DNA of 64,000 nt from Stentor coeruleus (taxonomy: Eukaryota; Ciliophora; Heterotrichea; Heterotrichida; Stentoridae), in assembly GCA_001970955.1 (NCBI GenBank), contig MPUH01000037.1, forward strand, positions 79,811 to 143,810. The letters run 5' to 3'. How positions within the stretch are numbered: position 1 is the stretch's first letter; every line of letters starts with the position of its first letter. This document shows positions 1-12,025 of this stretch, piece after piece. The translations under genes and the position numbers were made by a program. The notes under the pieces are model-generated. The model saw only the letters and a program-made list of their open reading frames with translations, was not told the origin of the DNA and did not search any database.

Positions 1-1529
1 TATTTTTCTATGAAAAATTCTAGTATCATTTATTCTAAAATTAAACTGAGCTATCAATATCTAGCTGAATGCAAATTTTCTTTAGTTCAACTACTTATAG
101 ATAACTTAATCCTCTTGTTATAAAAAATTATCTAAAAGTAGAAGGGCACTTTAAACCAAAAATCGGTAGCCTAAATTTACGAAAGCTTATTGAGAAGATA
201 AGCATACGTAAGTAGCTATTAAAATTATATTAGTGTAGCCAAGTATACAAATTATGTTTATAAGCTTTTCTTCTCTTAAAAAATTAGAATTCTGCTGATA
301 ACAAGACCCTTTTTCCAGCTATAAGTTCTATGAAAAGGCTTATATGCTTTATATGGGATAATGGTATAAACAAAATAAAGTACCAATTTTTCCCATAGTT
401 TACGTTCAATAGTATAGGCTATAAGAGTATAAAAAAAATATTGAATGCATTCGAGTCAATAAAAACTCGCTTATAAGCAAGATAGCTGGCTTGTACATAA
501 TACTTTAGAAAAATGTATATAAAACATGCCTGATATAAAATTAATGTAAAACTTAAGTATGGGTTGTACCTGAAGATTATAAAGATATTTCAGATCAAAT
601 ATAGAATAAATACTTTAAAATTATTATCTAATATGCTTTTTAATGTTTATTTGTTAGAAAATATGTCTACTTGCAATATTTGCTGCATTCAATCTTATTT
701 TAAACCTGGTTATATAGCTTAGCTTATATTTCATAATAATCTGTGAAGAATTGAATACCCTTGAGTCTCTAATATTTCTAAAACAATCCAAAGCTTAATT
801 AAAGTATATAAATCAAATACAATTTATTTCTAATATTTCTCGTATCGGTTTCCAGGCTATGGCTGTTTAGCATTCACTAAGTGGGCCTAGACCAAATTAT
901 TTCTTTATCCTAATGTAGCTAATTAATTGATTAAGGTTTAAGGGTAAGCTAAAGTATAAATCTTTCCTTTTATATACATTATGCTTATATTTACAAGTAA
1001 ACATTAGTAATTTTTTTTCCATATATAAATATTATACTTAGATTTACAAGTAAGCATAAGTAAAAAAAAGTCCCTTAAATATATTATGCTTAGATTTACA
1101 AGATGCTTATCTCAAGTTTTTCATAGTTTTAATAATATATTTACTTATTTTATTATATCAGAAATCATCATGTTACTAAGATACTTATATTTTCTCTGAA
1201 TAAATATTTTTTTTCGTAAGTATTCAGTTTATTTCACTTATATATTCTTTATTTCTAAGGCAAAAATAATATTCACTGATATGACTATCTAATTTCAATA
1301 ATTTACCTTTTTATGATTAGCTGCTAGAAATAATCAATTGATTTTCAGTATAACTATGAGGACTTTAGAAACTTCTATAGATTAAAAACTTGTACAACTC
1401 GTAATTATCTTAAATAATTTGCGATATAAAATCCAGCGTAGAATTATTTCGATTTTGGATGGACTAATTCTATTACAGATATTTTTTATGTTAAATCGAT
1501 TTATTAGGCAAATAGTAAACCATTATAAA
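1..1529. other. gene-free AT-rich region
   Basis: No coding frame of note on either strand. It holds one small hairpin (GCTTAT/ATAAGC, about 185-202) and the 52-53 bp tandem repeat listed separately. Nothing else recognised. Confidence 0.6.
971..1110. repeat. three-copy 52-53 bp degenerate tandem repeat
   Basis: Seen directly: the core ATTATGCTTA(T/G)ATTTACAAG recurs at about 978, 1031 and 1083, a spacing of 53 and 52 bp. The first two copies continue into GTAA(A/G)CAT(T/A)AGTAA and a homopolymer run. No coding potential. It lies about 420 bp upstream of the first 202-aa family gene. Function unknown. Confidence 0.6.
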
Positions 1530-2138
1530 ATGATTAAGCGAATTACTTCAATGTATCAGCCAAATGAGATTAATCATTCATGCTTAGGGCTTATTGATCG
1601 CTATTTAGTCACAGCAAAATTTCCCAAAAATTTTCAAAGTTTGAATCTCAAAGATCTATTCTGCCAAACTCTAAAAGAGCTTTCATTAAGTGAAATTGAG
1701 ATTTTAGTCTGGTTCATTCTTCTTGAAGAAATTAACTATAAAATCAAATCTTTATCTCAAAAGCAAGTCTTATTGTTTACTGCATTGAAAGCTAAAATCA
1801 AACTTGGAAGCACTATTTATAAAGAAATTGAAATATACAGATTGAGAAATCCTTCATTCATGAAGGAATTCAAATCATGGTCTTCAAAGAATTTAAGAGA
1901 AAATACCATAACTGCACAAGATCTAGGTAAAAGATACAGAGATCTCAGTCTGTCTATAGATCATGATCTTACCAACTATAATTATTATGTTGATTCTATT
2001 TTAAGATCATCTCCTTCATACTGTAACTATCTTGCTACAGAAAAAAGAAAAATAAGAAAAAAGCATATCATCGAAATGAACTGTGAGATAGAGAGAAATA
2101 TCATAGATGAAAACGAATTCGAAAGAATAGACTGCTAG
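1530..2138 (+). CDS. unrecognised 202-aa family protein, copy A
   Basis: First of three paralogues (others at 6834 and 12026). I place the start at ATG 1530, although the frame stays open upstream to 1419. From 1530 the invariant E-(I/V)-N falls at residues 13-15 in all three proteins, total length is 202/202/203 aa, and each ATG follows an ATTATAA-like box. Conserved blocks are NFQ-L-LK(D/E)L near residue 37, LSE-E near 52, TALKAK near 78, LGKRYR-L near 128, (T)NYN-YVD near 147 and a C-terminal (N)-(I)-(F)IDE-EFERID. The protein looks helical and soluble, with no signal peptide or membrane segment and a basic linker near residue 175. The mid-region weakly resembles the helical spacing of a cyclin box, but no cyclin signature is present, so I assign no function. 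This is the most divergent copy. No introns. Confidence 0.75.
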   Translation: MIKRITSMYQPNEINHSCLGLIDRYLVTAKFPKNFQSLNLKDLFCQTLKELSLSEIEILVWFILLEEINYKIKSLSQKQVLLFTALKAKIKLGSTIYKEIEIYRLRNPSFMKEFKSWSSKNLRENTITAQDLGKRYRDLSLSIDHDLTNYNYYVDSILRSSPSYCNYLATEKRKIRKKHIIEMNCEIERNIIDENEFERIDC

Positions 2139-5100
2139 GCTTTAAGGAATTAATAAAAATAAGACAATTATTTTATCTAATAGCTTAAAGTATTGAAAAT
2201 ATATAATTTAGTTTAAACTATGGTTATGCTGGCTAAAACCGATTTTGAATTTTATCTTTTCCTAATAATATAAAGTAAGTATAGTCTTCAAAATAATTTT
2301 TCCTTAGCAACCTATTGAGGTATTTATATATTCTATGCATGAAAACCTTTTTTCTGTCAAAAATTCAACAAAAAAAAATCGACTATCGTTTAGCTTATAT
2401 TTTATTTGTATATCCAAGATATTTATGTTTATAAGACTCTGAAAAATTGCTTTAGCAGCATGAGCTTTAATTGTAAGAAAAAAATTTGGTTACGAGTACT
2501 AAATTGGTATACTTGATATATTAAAAAAATGAAATCCATTTTCTTATTCTTCAAAGATAAAAAACTTTTTCAAAAAAGCTCGTTCATTTAGCAAATTGTT
2601 CAATAAAGAAGTTCAATATTAAATCAAATAAATATTTGGCAAACAACGAAATAAATTAAGTTGAATATTTTCAGTGTAAACTTTACTTAGAATTTTCACT
2701 ATAAAAACTCTGAAATGAGTAAAATACATAAAATTTGATATGAAAATAAAAATGTATAAGTATTTAAGATATTCATATAAAATGACATGAATGCATATAG
2801 TTTGGAAGAAAATTTTAAATTTTAGCTTTTTTTTTCATATTTTGAGAATAATTTCAATATTTATATAAAAGATTATAGAAGTAAAAGCTTAATAGACAAG
2901 TATAACATTGTGGAACAGAGGAAAAGAAATAGATTTAAAAAAACTCAAATTTCGAATATAATGAAATTGAAGGAAATATATGAGAATCCTTGAAAATATA
3001 TAAAAAAATGCAAGTTAAATAAAGAGCAAAGAGCTTTTGCTTAGTTATATCTTGTAAAGAGACTTACATTTTTGAATTTTTTGCTTACTGGTCAAAACTG
3101 AATTTTTTTTTCGAAATGAAATAAACTGAACGAACTTTTTTTTCTATTTTTAATCATTAGCAATTTGAATATTAAAAACACTTTATAGCATTTTTTGTTT
3201 TTTCATATAAATAATATAGCAAAAAAGTGGATTTTTTCAGTGAAATTACGTGCTACTGCTTTGAAGCTTGTATAAAGTGTTAGGTATGAACTACTTTTGA
3301 CAATTTTTATACTTTTCACAATAAATTCATAATATGTAGGAATAATAAACAAATAGCACAAAAGAAAAGTTTAATTTCTTGTTGAAATAAAAAAGTTATA
3401 TCTATTGTTGCAATAGAAAAGCTAAATCTATTGTTGCAATAGAAAAATAAATTTTATAATATCAGATGATGAAATTTACTTTGAAGGGTATGGCAACTCT
3501 CAAAGTAAATTGTAGTCTTAGTGTATGGATGAGGATTTCAAAACGCAACGAAAAGACTGGAAAATAGACGAAATTGCTCACATTTTGCGAGCGATAAATC
3601 AGAGCTAATAAAGTTAATAAGATATTAGAATCCAAAAATATATAAAGCTTTATCGTATTTGCATAACTTCTTAAATAGTATTCAACTTAAAAAGCAATCA
3701 TTTTTTGACAAAGCATCAAAAATGCTTAAAATTTCAATATATGGAAAAAATTTCATCATCTATCTAAACACTACAACTTCTGCAATTAAAATATAAAAAA
3801 TTTGCATTCCATTACTCAATCACAAGTTTCCGCTTCAAACTACTACTGAAATTAGATTTTCAAATAAAAAAAGATTAAATAAACCCTTATTCAAAACTTC
3901 ATCTATTCAAACTTATTATCTTCTAACAAAACTATTTTTTAAGCATTCTTTACAATCAAAAAAATATTGTTTGCATCATTTTCCTAAAAAAATCCACACA
4001 ATCTATCAGTTTTCAAGCTAAATTCAAACTCCCTTTTATCTGGTAGCTTTTTATGAGAATTTAAGATTTTCCCTATAAGAGTTGTTATAATAACTAGTAA
4101 AAATCTTTAAATCTAGCACAGACATCACTAAATCATAAAAATTAGTATGAAAGGAAGAAGCATACATGCAAAGTTATTAAAATATTTTATCATAGGCAAA
4201 TTTCAAATTAGATTTTATAAAAATTACAATCATACTGAAAACAAAAGCTTTTCAAGTAGTTAATTTATGAGTTACCGATACTTAAGTGTATGTAAAATCT
4301 AAAACTAGTACATTAATCTATATGAAAAAGCTAGTCAAATAATATAAATTGAAAAATGAAAAGATATAAATAGTTATGCCATTTTAAGGTATTAAGCAAT
4401 TTAAAAATATAAAATATTGAAATATCTTGAACTTGATTATGATATATGAACTTCGTGTATTGAATTTGCATTTATATTTTATTGCTAATATTACATCTAT
4501 ATTAAAATCATTACTAAAATATATAAACTTAAGGTAAAATATAATAATGATATAATTTTACAATTGAAGAGGCAACCTTATGCTGAGAATAATTTATTAT
4601 ATTGTCTAGTGTATTCTATCTAAAAATAAATGATCTATGCAAGATTAGCAAATACTATGCTACTAGAAATAATTGAATTAGAATTTAGATTTATTATATT
4701 TTCGTAAATATGATCGATGCAATTTGGTATTTTGATTTCAAAGATACAATTTAGGTTTAATTTTTTAATATTTCAACTTCTGATTTTATCTTGAATGCTC
4801 AAAAAATCCATAAAAAGTTAAATCGATTATATCCCTTTCAATTGCAATTTTAATATTCTAATTTTTTTTTGATGCATTTTACATTAATTCATGAACTAAA
4901 AAATACTCTCTCCTTTCTAAAAGCATAGCATCCTTATAATCTTGAATTATATTTATAAATTCGTATATTCTATATAAAAAACCATTTTCTATTAGAATTT
5001 TATTCACTTAATTTCATAAACTTGTACTTTAATTTATTCTAATCGTGATAATGACTATAGAAGAAAGAAAATTCAGCATACAAATAATTTATCAAAAATA

Positions 5101-6833
5101 TATAGCTTAAACATCACTTTAAATTTGCAATACATAGCAATAATACCCTTGAAAATTTTACTCTACGATCTTAGTGCTTTTTAGTTAAAAAACTTCAGGA
5201 TAGACCTGAAAAATATCGATCGAATAATTTATTTAAACAAGGAAATATTTAAACCCTTTAGAATGTTGAGATTATTGTATAGTGAAGATAATGTGCATTA
5301 TGAATTGATGCTGATTATGCTTTATATAAGAAGCTACTTTTATTCAAAAAGAAAGCTTAAGGTATAAAGAAATCAAGAGAATATAATAGTATGATGATAG
5401 TGGGATTGATAAAAAGAGTTAAAGTATTTACAACTAACTAAGTATTACTCAAATATACAGTAAAGGGAATACTTAATTAGTAATGAAAATTAAGCTCATG
5501 CACTTATATCGTATTTTTATCATATATAGGTGAATTTATATTCTAATAAACAAGAGTGATGATAGACTTTAAAACTAAAATACAAAGGATCAAACTATAA
5601 TTTTATTGTAAAAATGAGTGAATTTTTTTTTAAGTATAAACAATAACTTTATATATAAAATTGGGACACATGATCAAGCATAATAAAAATATTAAAGAAA
5701 ATCCTCAGAATGCCAAAATTCTTTGTATAAATATTCATATCTTTATGATTTGAAGTCTTTTAGATTAAATTAGATATTCTCTTTGACTTCAAATTTTCAT
5801 GTAAATCTAAAATTTCGATACATAATTCTAATCAAATAAATTTTACAAATTAAGTTATCTAAAGTAACAAAAACACTAGCACACTCATCTAACATCACTA
5901 AATACTTATGAAAAATCAATCTGAACATCCTAAAATAATTGATTATAATTACTGAAGCATTATTAAGCAAGTTTATAAATACTTCTTAATCCCTCTGCAA
6001 ACATTTACTATCCTACTTGAGCTGCTTATATTTACATCAACCTAAAAGGTTTAATAAATGCATTCCCTAAAACAAAGCATAAACCCTAATGATTTTCATA
6101 TACATATAGTCTAAGGTTTTTCGTCTCAAAAATCTCTTCCTTATATAATTACTAAGAATCTCTATCTATAATTCTAAACATAGTAAAGAATACTTAAATT
6201 CTTTCGGGACTTTGGAGAAATACTTCATAATATATCATTTGCCAATGCCTTTCACTTAAATGCAGTCTTAATTCAGTTATGGAAAATCATCAGTCATGAT
6301 TAAGTAAAATCTATTTCGGAAAACTTAAAACAAATAAACCTTGTTATATCTATTTTAATAAGTAAATTATAGCAATTGAACCTTTTTGACTATAGATTAA
6401 CTAAAGTTTATATATTTTTGTATACTATTTGCATTGAATAATATATATTTTACTTAAACTACCTTGGTTATATGTTGTAGTTATTTTCATTAATTATTGC
6501 TTTCATCGATATTATTCATTTCCTACGATATAAAAAAATTACCACTTCAAGGTAAGATAATAATAATTTCATTGGATATTCGCATTCATATAAAATATGA
6601 ATGATGAACATGAATCTTTTATGAGAAGGATATTAAATAATAAAATTTATAAACAATACACCAAGGGTTCTTTATATTTTCTAAACTGTATTTAATATAC
6701 CTTTATCTTATCAATTTTTCTATCTTTAAATATTATTTCACTTGATGCTTATTATAGATTTTTATATCATCTTAAGTTATATGTTGTTTGTTTGATTGAA
6801 TTATCATAATTCTATTTTCAAAACCATTATAAT
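2139..6833. other. 4.7 kb gene-free AT-rich region
   Basis: No frame longer than about 60 codons with coding character on either strand. It contains a cluster of hairpins at 3370-3600 (separate entry), a 10-bp inverted repeat (ATTTGAAGTC at 5748, complement at 5785), and a TTGCTTACTGG motif at 3081 that recurs at 7515 and 8852. The rest shows nothing recognisable. Such a long empty stretch is unusual for a compact ciliate genome. Confidence 0.55.
3375..3600. repeat. hairpin-rich island with 26-bp repeats
   Basis: Seen directly: TCTATTGTTGCAATAGA, a 7-bp stem with a 3-nt loop, occurs at 3401-3417 and 3427-3443. A degenerate copy (TTTCTTGTTGAAATA) lies at 3375, so the period is 26. Next comes a perfect 12-bp stem (AATTTACTTTGA at 3473, complement at 3500-3511, 15-nt loop). 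A third stem, ATTGCTC/GAGCGAT with one G-T pair, lies near 3567-3589. The 3480-3600 stretch is visibly richer in G+C than its surroundings. It could be a structured non-coding RNA or a recombination substrate. No known RNA family recognised. Confidence 0.5.
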
Positions 6834-7442
6834 ATGAACAAAGAAGTTTATCCAACATGTCAGTCCTCTGAAATCAACCCTTTATGCTATAGGTTACTCG
6901 ACTGCTATTTAGCCACAACAACTATTCCAGCAAATTTCCAATGTTTGAAACTCAAAGATCTCCTTTATCAAACTCTAACAGAGCTCTATCTTAGTGAGAT
7001 TGAGACGATTGGTTGGCTAATTCTTTTAGAAAAGATAGGCTTGAAAAATGAGTCAGTTCCACCAAAGACAATTCTTTTATACACAGCATTGAAGGCAAAA
7101 GTTCATTTGGGTTCAGCTGTACACAAGGAAGTACTTAAGTTGCAGTCAAAATATCCATCAGTGATAAAGGATTTTCGAATTTGGTCTTCCCAAATTTTTG
7201 TAAGTGATATTTTAAATACACCTGCACTGGGAAAAAGGTATAGAGAACTAAGTTTACCTTATGAGTGTGATACTACAAATTACAATTTCTATGTCGATTA
7301 CATTTTAGGGGTTTCTCCTATATACAGCAGCCACCTTGTTTGTGAAAGCAGGAAACCTAGAAAAAGTAACAAAGTGAAAAACTGTGAAAATACTGACAGA
7401 AACTTTATTGACGAGAGAGAATTTGAAAGAATTGACGGCTAG
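6834..7442 (+). CDS. unrecognised 202-aa family protein, copy B
   Basis: Second family member, 202 aa, uninterrupted, ending in TAG. It is closer to copy C than to copy A: they share NPLC-or-NSLC plus (D)CYL near residue 24, FQCL-LK(D/E)LLYQTL near 38, GW(L)ILL near 60, TALKAKVHLG(S/A)AV near 78-91, KRYREL(S/N)LPY near 130 and DEREFERIDG at the C-terminus. ATG is preceded directly by CCATTATAAT, matching copies A and C. Several Cys and Trp are conserved but not spaced like a zinc site. Conservation over the full length implies a selected protein rather than a chance frame. Function unknown; a divergent cyclin-like helical fold is only a guess. Confidence 0.8.
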   Translation: MNKEVYPTCQSSEINPLCYRLLDCYLATTTIPANFQCLKLKDLLYQTLTELYLSEIETIGWLILLEKIGLKNESVPPKTILLYTALKAKVHLGSAVHKEVLKLQSKYPSVIKDFRIWSSQIFVSDILNTPALGKRYRELSLPYECDTTNYNFYVDYILGVSPIYSSHLVCESRKPRKSNKVKNCENTDRNFIDEREFERIDG

Positions 7443-9289
7443 TTGACTAATTATAATCTTAATTTTCTTTATCTGAAGTTAGGTATCTTAAAATAAAACT
7501 TTACCTTAAAGAGTTTGCACTGGTAAAAAACAGATTTATAAGTTGTCGTCATGACCTATAAATTTAATCAAATAATACTTGCCGAAGCTTTTTTCATATA
7601 AATTCTCATATGGTTTCCCTTAATCACACATAAAACAACTTTTTCACTCAAATGAAAAAAATTCAAATGACAAATTTATATTTTCCACAGTATTTACAGC
7701 ATGTGTTATGAAAAATTAGATATATAAGATAGCTATATGCAGGATTCTTTTCTTCTGATTATGCATTCAAATATAAAGTAAGTATAAATCCAATTTACCA
7801 TACTTTTGTAAAAAATTATAATTATAATTTCCATTTTAAGAATAAAATATGTTAGATTTATATGCAAAAAGCATATCGCTATACAAAAAACTCTTTATTT
7901 AATCTATATCTCGATAAAAATTGATTTAAGCCTTTGGGATGAACTTTTTTTATTAAAAAGGTACCAAAACTAAATAATAAAACAAGTTTTCAATGAAATC
8001 ATATTTTGTAAATATCCTATATAGTGTATTATAAATAAAATTTCCGATCCAAGAGATTTTAATCGATAGAAAGACTTTGTAATATATTTTTTCAAGACTT
8101 TATCAAATAATTTTTTTTTATGCTTTTATATTTTTATACAGGGATATACTTTGATGAGATTTCAAAGCAAAATTCTTATATAGTTTAGTTCATGGAGATA
8201 TCACAGTCTTTCGTATATAATTTTATTATTCAAATAGTTATTATTATAGTCAAAAATTTAGAAATTGTAATAATTACAAAGACGCGACTTCAAAAAAATT
8301 TAATAAATCGCATAGCCCTATGAGTTAAGTCAAATTGAAGTATATAAACATTATGAAATAAAGAAAGATATTGTTTTTTTTGAGAATGAATTTACTACAA
8401 TAATTTAACTTCGCATTCTAATCACCTAGTGCTTGATAATTTCTTTTCGTTTATTCATAGCACCCAATAAAATCTACAATTATTTAGTATTTTTATTAGG
8501 CTTGCTTAGATATTTTTCTTTAAGGCTTGTTTAATTGTACAATTTTTTGAAAATTTTGGAAATTATGAATGTGTATACTAAAAATATCATAACAACTTTA
8601 TGGTTTATGCCTGTATGACTAGAAATTACATATAATTTCTAAATTAAGTATCAGAATAGTTTTGAATATAATAGTTTTGTTTGAAGTTTTTAAGTTAAAG
8701 CTTAGTTTATCATGGATTATTGAAGGTTTTTTTACATATTGAGGAAAACTATATATTAATTATGAACTAAAATATATAAAAGAAACATATTATAGGGAAA
8801 TAATTAGATATTTAGAACTATAATCAAAGATAACCCATTTCGAAAGAATTTTTGCTCACTGGTAAATACTGTTATATATTCCTATGCGAATTATTTTTCA
8901 GTTTTTACCAGTCAGGGGGATTTTACAATAAAAATACTTATTATAGTCAAAAATATAACAAATTATCAAAAGTGTTTTTTAGTTGATTGAAAATAAATAG
9001 TCATGAATTTTAAAGATTTAATTCAAAAATATATATATAGAAAATAATTTACTGAAAATTTTGTATTGGATTGCTAATATTAGGATTTGAAGTGTATATA
9101 GTATTTATATTTTTATAGCTAGTTGGTAAAGGTTTATTTTTCACGGGGGAAATAGAAATGAAGCTGTTATAATTTGTTGATTTATAAGATTCTATTAGAA
9201 AATAGTGTTTATACCTAAACATAGCTAACATTTTTGGAGGAAAATGCAAGTATTCAATAATTTTAAAGAGACTCTTGAGAAACTAGACT
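7443..9289. other. gene-free region with inverted repeats
   Basis: No convincing gene. An imperfect inverted repeat (13 of 14 bases pair, arms 8858-8871 and 8899-8912, 27-nt loop) is built on ACTGGTAAA. The same word recurs at 7519 and, with one change, at 3087. A 66-codon minus-strand frame at 9049-9249 has no recognisable content. Confidence 0.5.
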
Positions 9290-9515
9290 AACTATATATC
9301 AACTAGGCTCGAATATTACTTAATTCTCTAATTAAAGACTTGCTATTAAGTGAAATTGTGATGCCTCTAGTGACAAATGCTGCAAATTCGTCAAAAAATG
9401 AGGAAGAAACTTGAAAAATGCTTTAAATATGGTATAAGCTAGTGCTCTGCCCTAAAAAATCTCTTAGCTTAAAGCTATATCTTATTTTATTCTACGAAAT
9501 TATGTTATTATTAGC
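9290..9515 (+). pseudogene. decayed fourth copy of the 202-aa family
   Basis: The stretch around 9310-9363 aligns with the middle of copy A: CTCTAA...AAGA-CTT followed by ATTAAGTGAAATTG, with about 18 of 21 bases matching over the LSEIE segment. A later TCTTATT-TT(A)-T stretch near 9480 resembles the LLFTALK segment. Stop codons and shifts interrupt every frame, so no protein can be made. The match is short, and the call rests on position between family members as well as sequence. Confidence 0.4.
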
Positions 9516-9554
9516 TTCATAATCATTTAACAATAGTTTTTTAAATAGTATAAA

Positions 9555-9836
9555 ATTCAGGGAAGCTAAAGTTGAGAAATAGTTAGGTTGGCAGGGTTAT
9601 AACCTCGTCCGGTCCAGGTTTGAGAGTCTTGAAATCTCTTTCTTTCAGCTGGCCACTAGTCGTCTTTAATAATTTGCTCGTTGACTTATCCCAGTAGTTC
9701 TTTAGAGATCCTTTTTTTGAGAGTGAGTATAGCTGAAGCAAGTCTTACGTTTATTTTGTTTTTCCTTGTGAAACCTAGTTTTTTAAGACATATCTTGAAG
9801 TTCTTGTGTTGTTCATAGCATATTGATTCAGGGAAG
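9555..9836 (-). mobile_element. 5'-truncated retroelement copy 1 (9566-9825) with 11-bp target duplication
   Basis: The element lies between perfect direct repeats ATTCAGGGAAG at 9555-9565 and 9826-9836. On the minus strand it carries the last ~45 codons of a protein (YEQHKNFKICLKKLGF ... TLKK, stop at 9686-9688), then a ~120-nt 3' tail. The same protein end and tail occur in copy 2 at 10717-11284, which reaches much further in the 5' direction. A shared 3' end, different 5' ends and a unique target duplication at each site is the hallmark of target-primed reverse transcription (LINE-like). No poly(A) is present. The reverse transcriptase itself is not in the window, so the class is inferred. 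Confidence 0.7.
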
Positions 9837-10702
9837 ATTAAGATGCTATATAGTTTTAGGAAAATAATATCTTCTTTGCACAATTTTGATAAAAAATATG
9901 CAAAAAATCGATAATAGCATGAGATAACATCGGAAAACCCAAAAATTATCATCAAATATATACGGTACTATATTGGAATAAATTTATATTTAAAAGTCAA
10001 GTTAAAATTTAGGCTTTTGTATCGCAGTTTTATTAGCTTTAAAGTTTTTTAATTGTACTCAAAGAAAATTGTAAAAAAAGAAAGAGAAATTCTAATATTG
10101 GATAGTTTATACAGAGGAAGCAACCATTTTTGAACATGCAAAAATTATAATTTTATATAAGTTAAGTTAATGAGAAAATATAAATTTTTTCGAAATTGGA
10201 TATTGATTTTTTTGAAATTAAGGTCTTGGATAAGAAATATGTTATTTCTTACTATTTCATAATCTAACTTCGTGATAAATCTTCGAATTTTATATTTTAG
10301 CGCTTCTAGTTACTTATCAGAAACTATTTATACCTATTTTAATATCTTAAGTATGAGTGATAGCTTCTAAACTAACAAAAAGTGTTTAACAGAAGAATTT
10401 TATGTTTTTGTTCTTCGTTTTAATAAATGTGCTATGATTATATATATAAACCTCAATTTAATTGATTTATTGTTTAAATTTTATAGATGCTGCTTTTCAG
10501 TTTTAATTATAAGGATTCAAAATTTTAATGTTTTTTGAAATATTTTTTGACAAAAGCTATTCCGTATATAACTAACTGTTCAGAATGATTTTTATGCTTT
10601 GCTTTGTATAATTTCATAATTATTTTTAGAAATGCTGTTTATATTACAAAATATATGTTTTCATAAATTAAATATTAAATAATTATATGTATATATCAAT
10701 AA
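9837..10702. other. gene-free spacer between two retroelement copies
   Basis: AT-rich, with no coding signal and no structural element recognised. Confidence 0.55.
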
Positions 10703-11298
10703 CTCTATGAGGTATAGAGTTTAAAGTAGGTGATAGTTAAGGTGCCATGGTTTAAACCTTGTCCGATCGAGGCTTGTTTGCCCTACGATATCTTTCTTTG
10801 GGCAGATTAGGTATATTAAATCACTCGTTGTCGCTGGTTATGTGACTTTTTATTTGGTTGAGGAGGTCTTTACTGTTCCTTTCTTTAGCGTCAAGATGAT
10901 GGGGGCAAGTCTTGTGTTCACCTTGTTTTTCTTGAAGAATCCAGCTTGCTTTAGGCATGTTTTGAAGTTCTTATGATGCTCATAGTAAACTGGGCATTTA
11001 GTTCTAGAAATGTTATAGGTGCTTTCTGGCTTGGTGCAGTGAATGGAAACTATTGCTTGGCAGTGTAGTTTCCAGCCCTGGAAGCCTACTTCGCTTAGGA
11101 ACCATCCTCCGCGTTGATTCTGGCTAATATTATGGATTCTCTCTCTGATTATATTCCAGTATGAGAGAATATATGATCTCGCCGCTGTCTCTATTGATTT
11201 CCAGTTCGTTATTTCTAGGAGGGGGTTTTCTATCTTTAGGTATGACGTGACTTTAGTGACTAGGGTTGAGCCGTTAAGATAATCCTCTATGAGGTATA
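10703..11298 (-). mobile_element. 5'-truncated retroelement copy 2 (10717-11284) with 14-bp target duplication
   Basis: It is flanked by a perfect 14-bp direct repeat CTCTATGAGGTATA at 10703-10716 and 11285-11298. The minus strand is open from the truncation point (11284) to a TAA at 10850-10852. That gives 144 codons without any ATG, so it is the C-terminal end of a longer protein. Landmarks are NWKSIETAARSY near residue 30, RGGWFLSEVGFQGWKLHC near 70, a Cys/His-rich patch (HC...C...CPVYYEHHKNFKTC) near 85-115 and a Lys-rich tail. A 133-nt 3' tail follows. G+C is clearly above the surroundings. Copy 1 matches the last third. The uninterrupted 144 codons suggest a recent insertion. Confidence 0.75.
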
Positions 11299-12025
11299 AT
11301 GAATAAATAAATCCTCAAGTTTAGCTTTGGCCTTATTTATTACTAACTTCGATAAAGGGTATACAATTCTAATAAAAAATACAATAAGAATTGACTTCAA
11401 TCAAAATTAATTGATGAATTTAATATTCATATAAAAGTTACATAAACATAAAAATAATTATAAGAAACTACTAGTTTATGAAAAAAAGCTAATTGAAATG
11501 CTAATAAGTTGAAAATACAAATACTATAACTTTTACTATTTAAAAACTTTAAAATATCAGTAACATCTAGAATAACATTTTTATTCTTAATAATTTTAAA
11601 TGGAAGTCTTTATTCACTTTTATTTTCATAGCAATGAAATAAAAAAAATTCGGCATAAATTAGATGTTCATTTTTGTGAGAATAATTTATCATTCTTTAT
11701 TTGTTCATTCAATAAAATTTAAATTTTTAAAGTTTAAAGCTACAATTAAAAATAAGGGTTGGAGATTAAGTATGATGTTTATCACATTATACAATATATA
11801 TTATTTATATACATTAAGGTTTTAGCTAAAATTATCTATAGATTTATAAGCAAAGTATAAATTTAAGTTTAGTATAAATATGTTGATTTTATAGTTACTC
11901 AGTGTATACCTTATTATTTTATTTTTTTTTCAGAGTTACTAAATTTTTTTTTTTTTTAATCAGATTGCTACACTAAATGTTTATATCTTTTTATTAATGC
12001 TATATGCTAATATAATTGTTATAAT
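11299..12025. other. gene-free region upstream of copy C
   Basis: Minus-strand sequence at 11300-11370 has a short open Lys/Ala-rich stretch (NKAKAKLEDLFIHY) just upstream of the retroelement target site. It could belong to a disrupted host gene or an older element. The rest is AT-rich with T runs near 11925-11960. Confidence 0.4.

Noticed and set aside
9049-9249. 66-codon minus-strand frame
   Set aside because: Low-complexity Asn/Ser/Ile content, no homologue recognised, no supporting promoter pattern.
9590-9690. tRNA-like GGTTTGA-containing segment in retroelement tails (also 10740-10800)
   Set aside because: No cloverleaf can be drawn, and the segment is shared as the 3' tail of the retroelement copies.
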